A DNA stretch of 17,416 bases, taken from assembly GCA_003175915.1 (NCBI GenBank), contig PSRH01000099.1, positions 1 to 17,416 of the forward strand, read 5' to 3'. This stretch comes from Candidatus Melainabacteria bacterium (GTDB lineage: Bacteria > Cyanobacteriota > Vampirovibrionia > Obscuribacterales > Obscuribacteraceae). Positions 16,286-17,416 of the stretch are shown piece by piece. Position 1 is the first letter of the stretch. Each line of letters begins with the position of its first letter. The notes beneath the pieces are model-generated. The model was not told the origin of the DNA, did not search any database, and saw only the letters and a program-made list of their open reading frames with translations. The position numbers and the translations under genes are program-made.

Positions 16286-17314
16286 TTAATTGCCAATGCG
16301 AGCGATGGCACGCTCGATCTTTTCATTTATATTGACGAGTGTGAGCTTAATTCTCGGCTTCTTGCTGGGAAGCACACGAAGGAGCTCATCAATGAAAGCC
16401 GGGCCAACAGATTCGACGCCGGCAAAATCCAGCACTACCTCACCGAATCTTTCCAGTCGCCAGAAGACGCGCCGAGCATGCGAACGAGACATAAGCATTT
16501 TTTCGCCAAATTGAGCCAGCTTCAAGAGCACGTGGGTTTTGGTAAAACCAAACTCGCCTTTACGCGCGACATGCTCGTCGAATACCTCTTCAACAGAGCG
16601 CCCAACCGGAAAGTTGAGAACCAAAGAAACGCGTGTACCGGCAGCATCATGCTGATCAGTTTGAGCCAACCAACCATCTTGGACATGGGCATTATGCATA
16701 AAACTCAAGTTGTTGGCCGAGAGCATGAAAGCATCGAACAAACGCGCCGTAAAAAAAATGCCCTCGCCGTTGTGGCGAGTCGGCTCGGTCGTCAACTTTC
16801 CTTTGGAAACTTCAAAAAGTGCTTCCGGCAGGCTGGATAAGCGGAAGCTGTCGGCGATTTTCTTGAATATGCCAACCCCATCGTCGACGATTTGTATAGT
16901 GATACTGCCGGCATTTCTGACTACACGCACTACCACTTCCTTAGCTTGGCTGTGCTCAATGGCATTATTGAGCATTTCGTTCACGCCATAGGCAAGCACG
17001 GCCAATTCGGCCGCCCCTCGATCAGCCACAGTCGGCAGCACCAGATCGCGCCAGACCAGATGTTCCTCAAGACCATCAGCCAACCTAAATCGACTGAGCT
17101 TTTCGCTCAAAACTACCAGGAAGTAACGGCTGCCTTTGCCTTCTCCTTCCACCTGAACAATGCCCTGGGCGATCAAATGGCGTAGTTGTTTATCGACAGC
17201 CTGACGGCTCACTGCCGCCTGGCGAGCCACCTTGGCAACCGGCGAGGCATCGTTGATAGCCAGTTCTTCCAGGAGCATTTGTTTGATCAGACCAGGCTTT
17301 CTTGACATCACCAT
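16286..17314 (-). CDS. HTH-HATPase-STAS-like (DUF4325) regulatory fusion protein
   Basis: A 342-residue three-part regulator. Residues about 8-66 form a winged helix-turn-helix (SRQAVDKQLRHLIAQGIVQV). Residues about 100-235 form a GHKL/HATPase_c ATP-binding domain with N-box NEMLNNAIEHS (E113, N117), G1 box VDDGVGI (D144-D145, G146, G148) and G2 box NGEG (182-185). Residues about 250-336 match the STAS-like DUF4325 domain (DFAGVESVGPAFIDEL). No histidine-kinase phosphoacceptor domain or receiver is present. This combines DNA binding, an anti-sigma-kinase-like ATPase and an antagonist-like STAS domain in one chain. The presumed job is transcription control by ATP-state switching, inferred from domain families. 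The start is ATG at 17314 (another ATG two codons in). It is probably autoregulated through the inverted repeat upstream. It converges on the ArsR-type gene. Confidence 0.88.
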   Translation of the reverse strand: MVMSRKPGLIKQMLLEELAINDASPVAKVARQAAVSRQAVDKQLRHLIAQGIVQVEGEGKGSRYFLVVLSEKLSRFRLADGLEEHLVWRDLVLPTVADRGAAELAVLAYGVNEMLNNAIEHSQAKEVVVRVVRNAGSITIQIVDDGVGIFKKIADSFRLSSLPEALFEVSKGKLTTEPTRHNGEGIFFTARLFDAFMLSANNLSFMHNAHVQDGWLAQTDQHDAAGTRVSLVLNFPVGRSVEEVFDEHVARKGEFGFTKTHVLLKLAQFGEKMLMSRSHARRVFWRLERFGEVVLDFAGVESVGPAFIDELLRVLPSKKPRIKLTLVNINEKIERAIARIGN

Positions 17315-17346
17315 TTAGACCCACGGGTGGATATCGGACAGATATT

Positions 17347-17399
17347 ATTGTCAATATATAAACTAGGTATTGTAAATCTAGACGGTCAATATTGACAAT
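17347..17399. repeat. Inverted repeat upstream of the HTH-HATPase-STAS gene (putative operator)
   Basis: The 11-mer ATTGTCAATAT occurs on the plus strand at 17347-17357 and, inverted, as ATATTGACAAT at 17389-17399. The right copy is embedded in a perfect 12-bp palindrome, GTCAATATTGAC (17385-17396). The two copies bracket the predicted promoter of the minus-strand gene. The gene's own winged-helix domain is the natural candidate to bind here; that is inference. Confidence 0.6.
17369..17398 (-). promoter_or_regulatory. Candidate promoter of the HTH-HATPase-STAS gene
   Basis: On the minus strand TTGTCA (plus-strand 17393-17398, 5 of 6 to consensus) and TACAAT (plus-strand 17369-17374, 5 of 6) are separated by 18 nt. 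The -35 box overlaps the right operator copy, and the left copy lies just past the predicted transcription start, a layout typical of autorepression. Prediction only. Confidence 0.45.
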
Positions 17400-17416
17400 A
17401 TTTTCGGCAAGAACAC

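Noticed and set aside
15900..17314. ArsR plus HTH-HATPase-STAS pair as a toxin-antitoxin or defence module
   Set aside because: The genes are convergent, neither encodes a recognisable toxin or nuclease, and there is no mobile-element context.

Overview
The window (about 17.4 kb, roughly 52% G+C, densely coded) reads as a chromosomal segment of a Gram-negative-type (diderm) bacterium. My best guess is a non-photosynthetic relative of Cyanobacteria (Melainabacteria/Vampirovibrionia, Obscuribacter-like). The reasons are the cyanobacterial flavour of PurA, a Kdo-type cytidylyltransferase (outer-membrane sugar), a phasin-like protein (polyhydroxyalkanoate granules), several TPR proteins and frequent TTG/GTG starts. 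This placement is inference from remembered family traits; no search was run. There is no rRNA, tRNA, insertion sequence, prophage or CRISPR array.

Layout. Positions 1-118 may hold the tail of a gene entering from the left, followed by about 350 bp without a gene. A tight plus-strand operon follows (468-2886): a zinc-finger-less DnaJ-type co-chaperone, a KdsB-like CMP-sugar synthetase and a histidine-phosphatase-fold protein. Converging on it is a minus-strand pair (4840 to 2858): the clamp-loader subunit delta-prime (holB) and a membrane-anchored TPR protein. A 304-bp divergent region with a good promoter and a leader hairpin drives purA (5145-6476), which converges on a second, exported TPR protein (7468-6479). 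Next come an 883-residue membrane-anchored protein of unknown function (7642-10293), a convergent phasin-like gene (10794-10384) with an intrinsic terminator between them, and a PafA-like alkaline-phosphatase-superfamily gene (11085-12692) followed after 27 bp by polA (12720-15668). The right end has a small ArsR-type regulator (15918-16274) convergent with a three-part HTH / HATPase / STAS-like regulator (17314-16286), whose upstream region carries an A+T-rich inverted repeat around its likely promoter.

Most genes are housekeeping (replication: holB, polA; purine synthesis: purA; protein folding: DnaJ type; envelope sugar activation: kdsB). The parts most worth a second look are (i) the self-contained HTH-HATPase-STAS regulator with putative operators, (ii) the PafA-like protein, which keeps the nucleophile and one metal site but appears to have lost all three ligands of the other, (iii) the kdsB-variant/atypical histidine phosphatase pair, (iv) an O-helix variant in DNA polymerase I, whose proofreading site is also degenerate, and (v) the large unknown anchored protein. 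I see no multi-gene defence or mobile system here.
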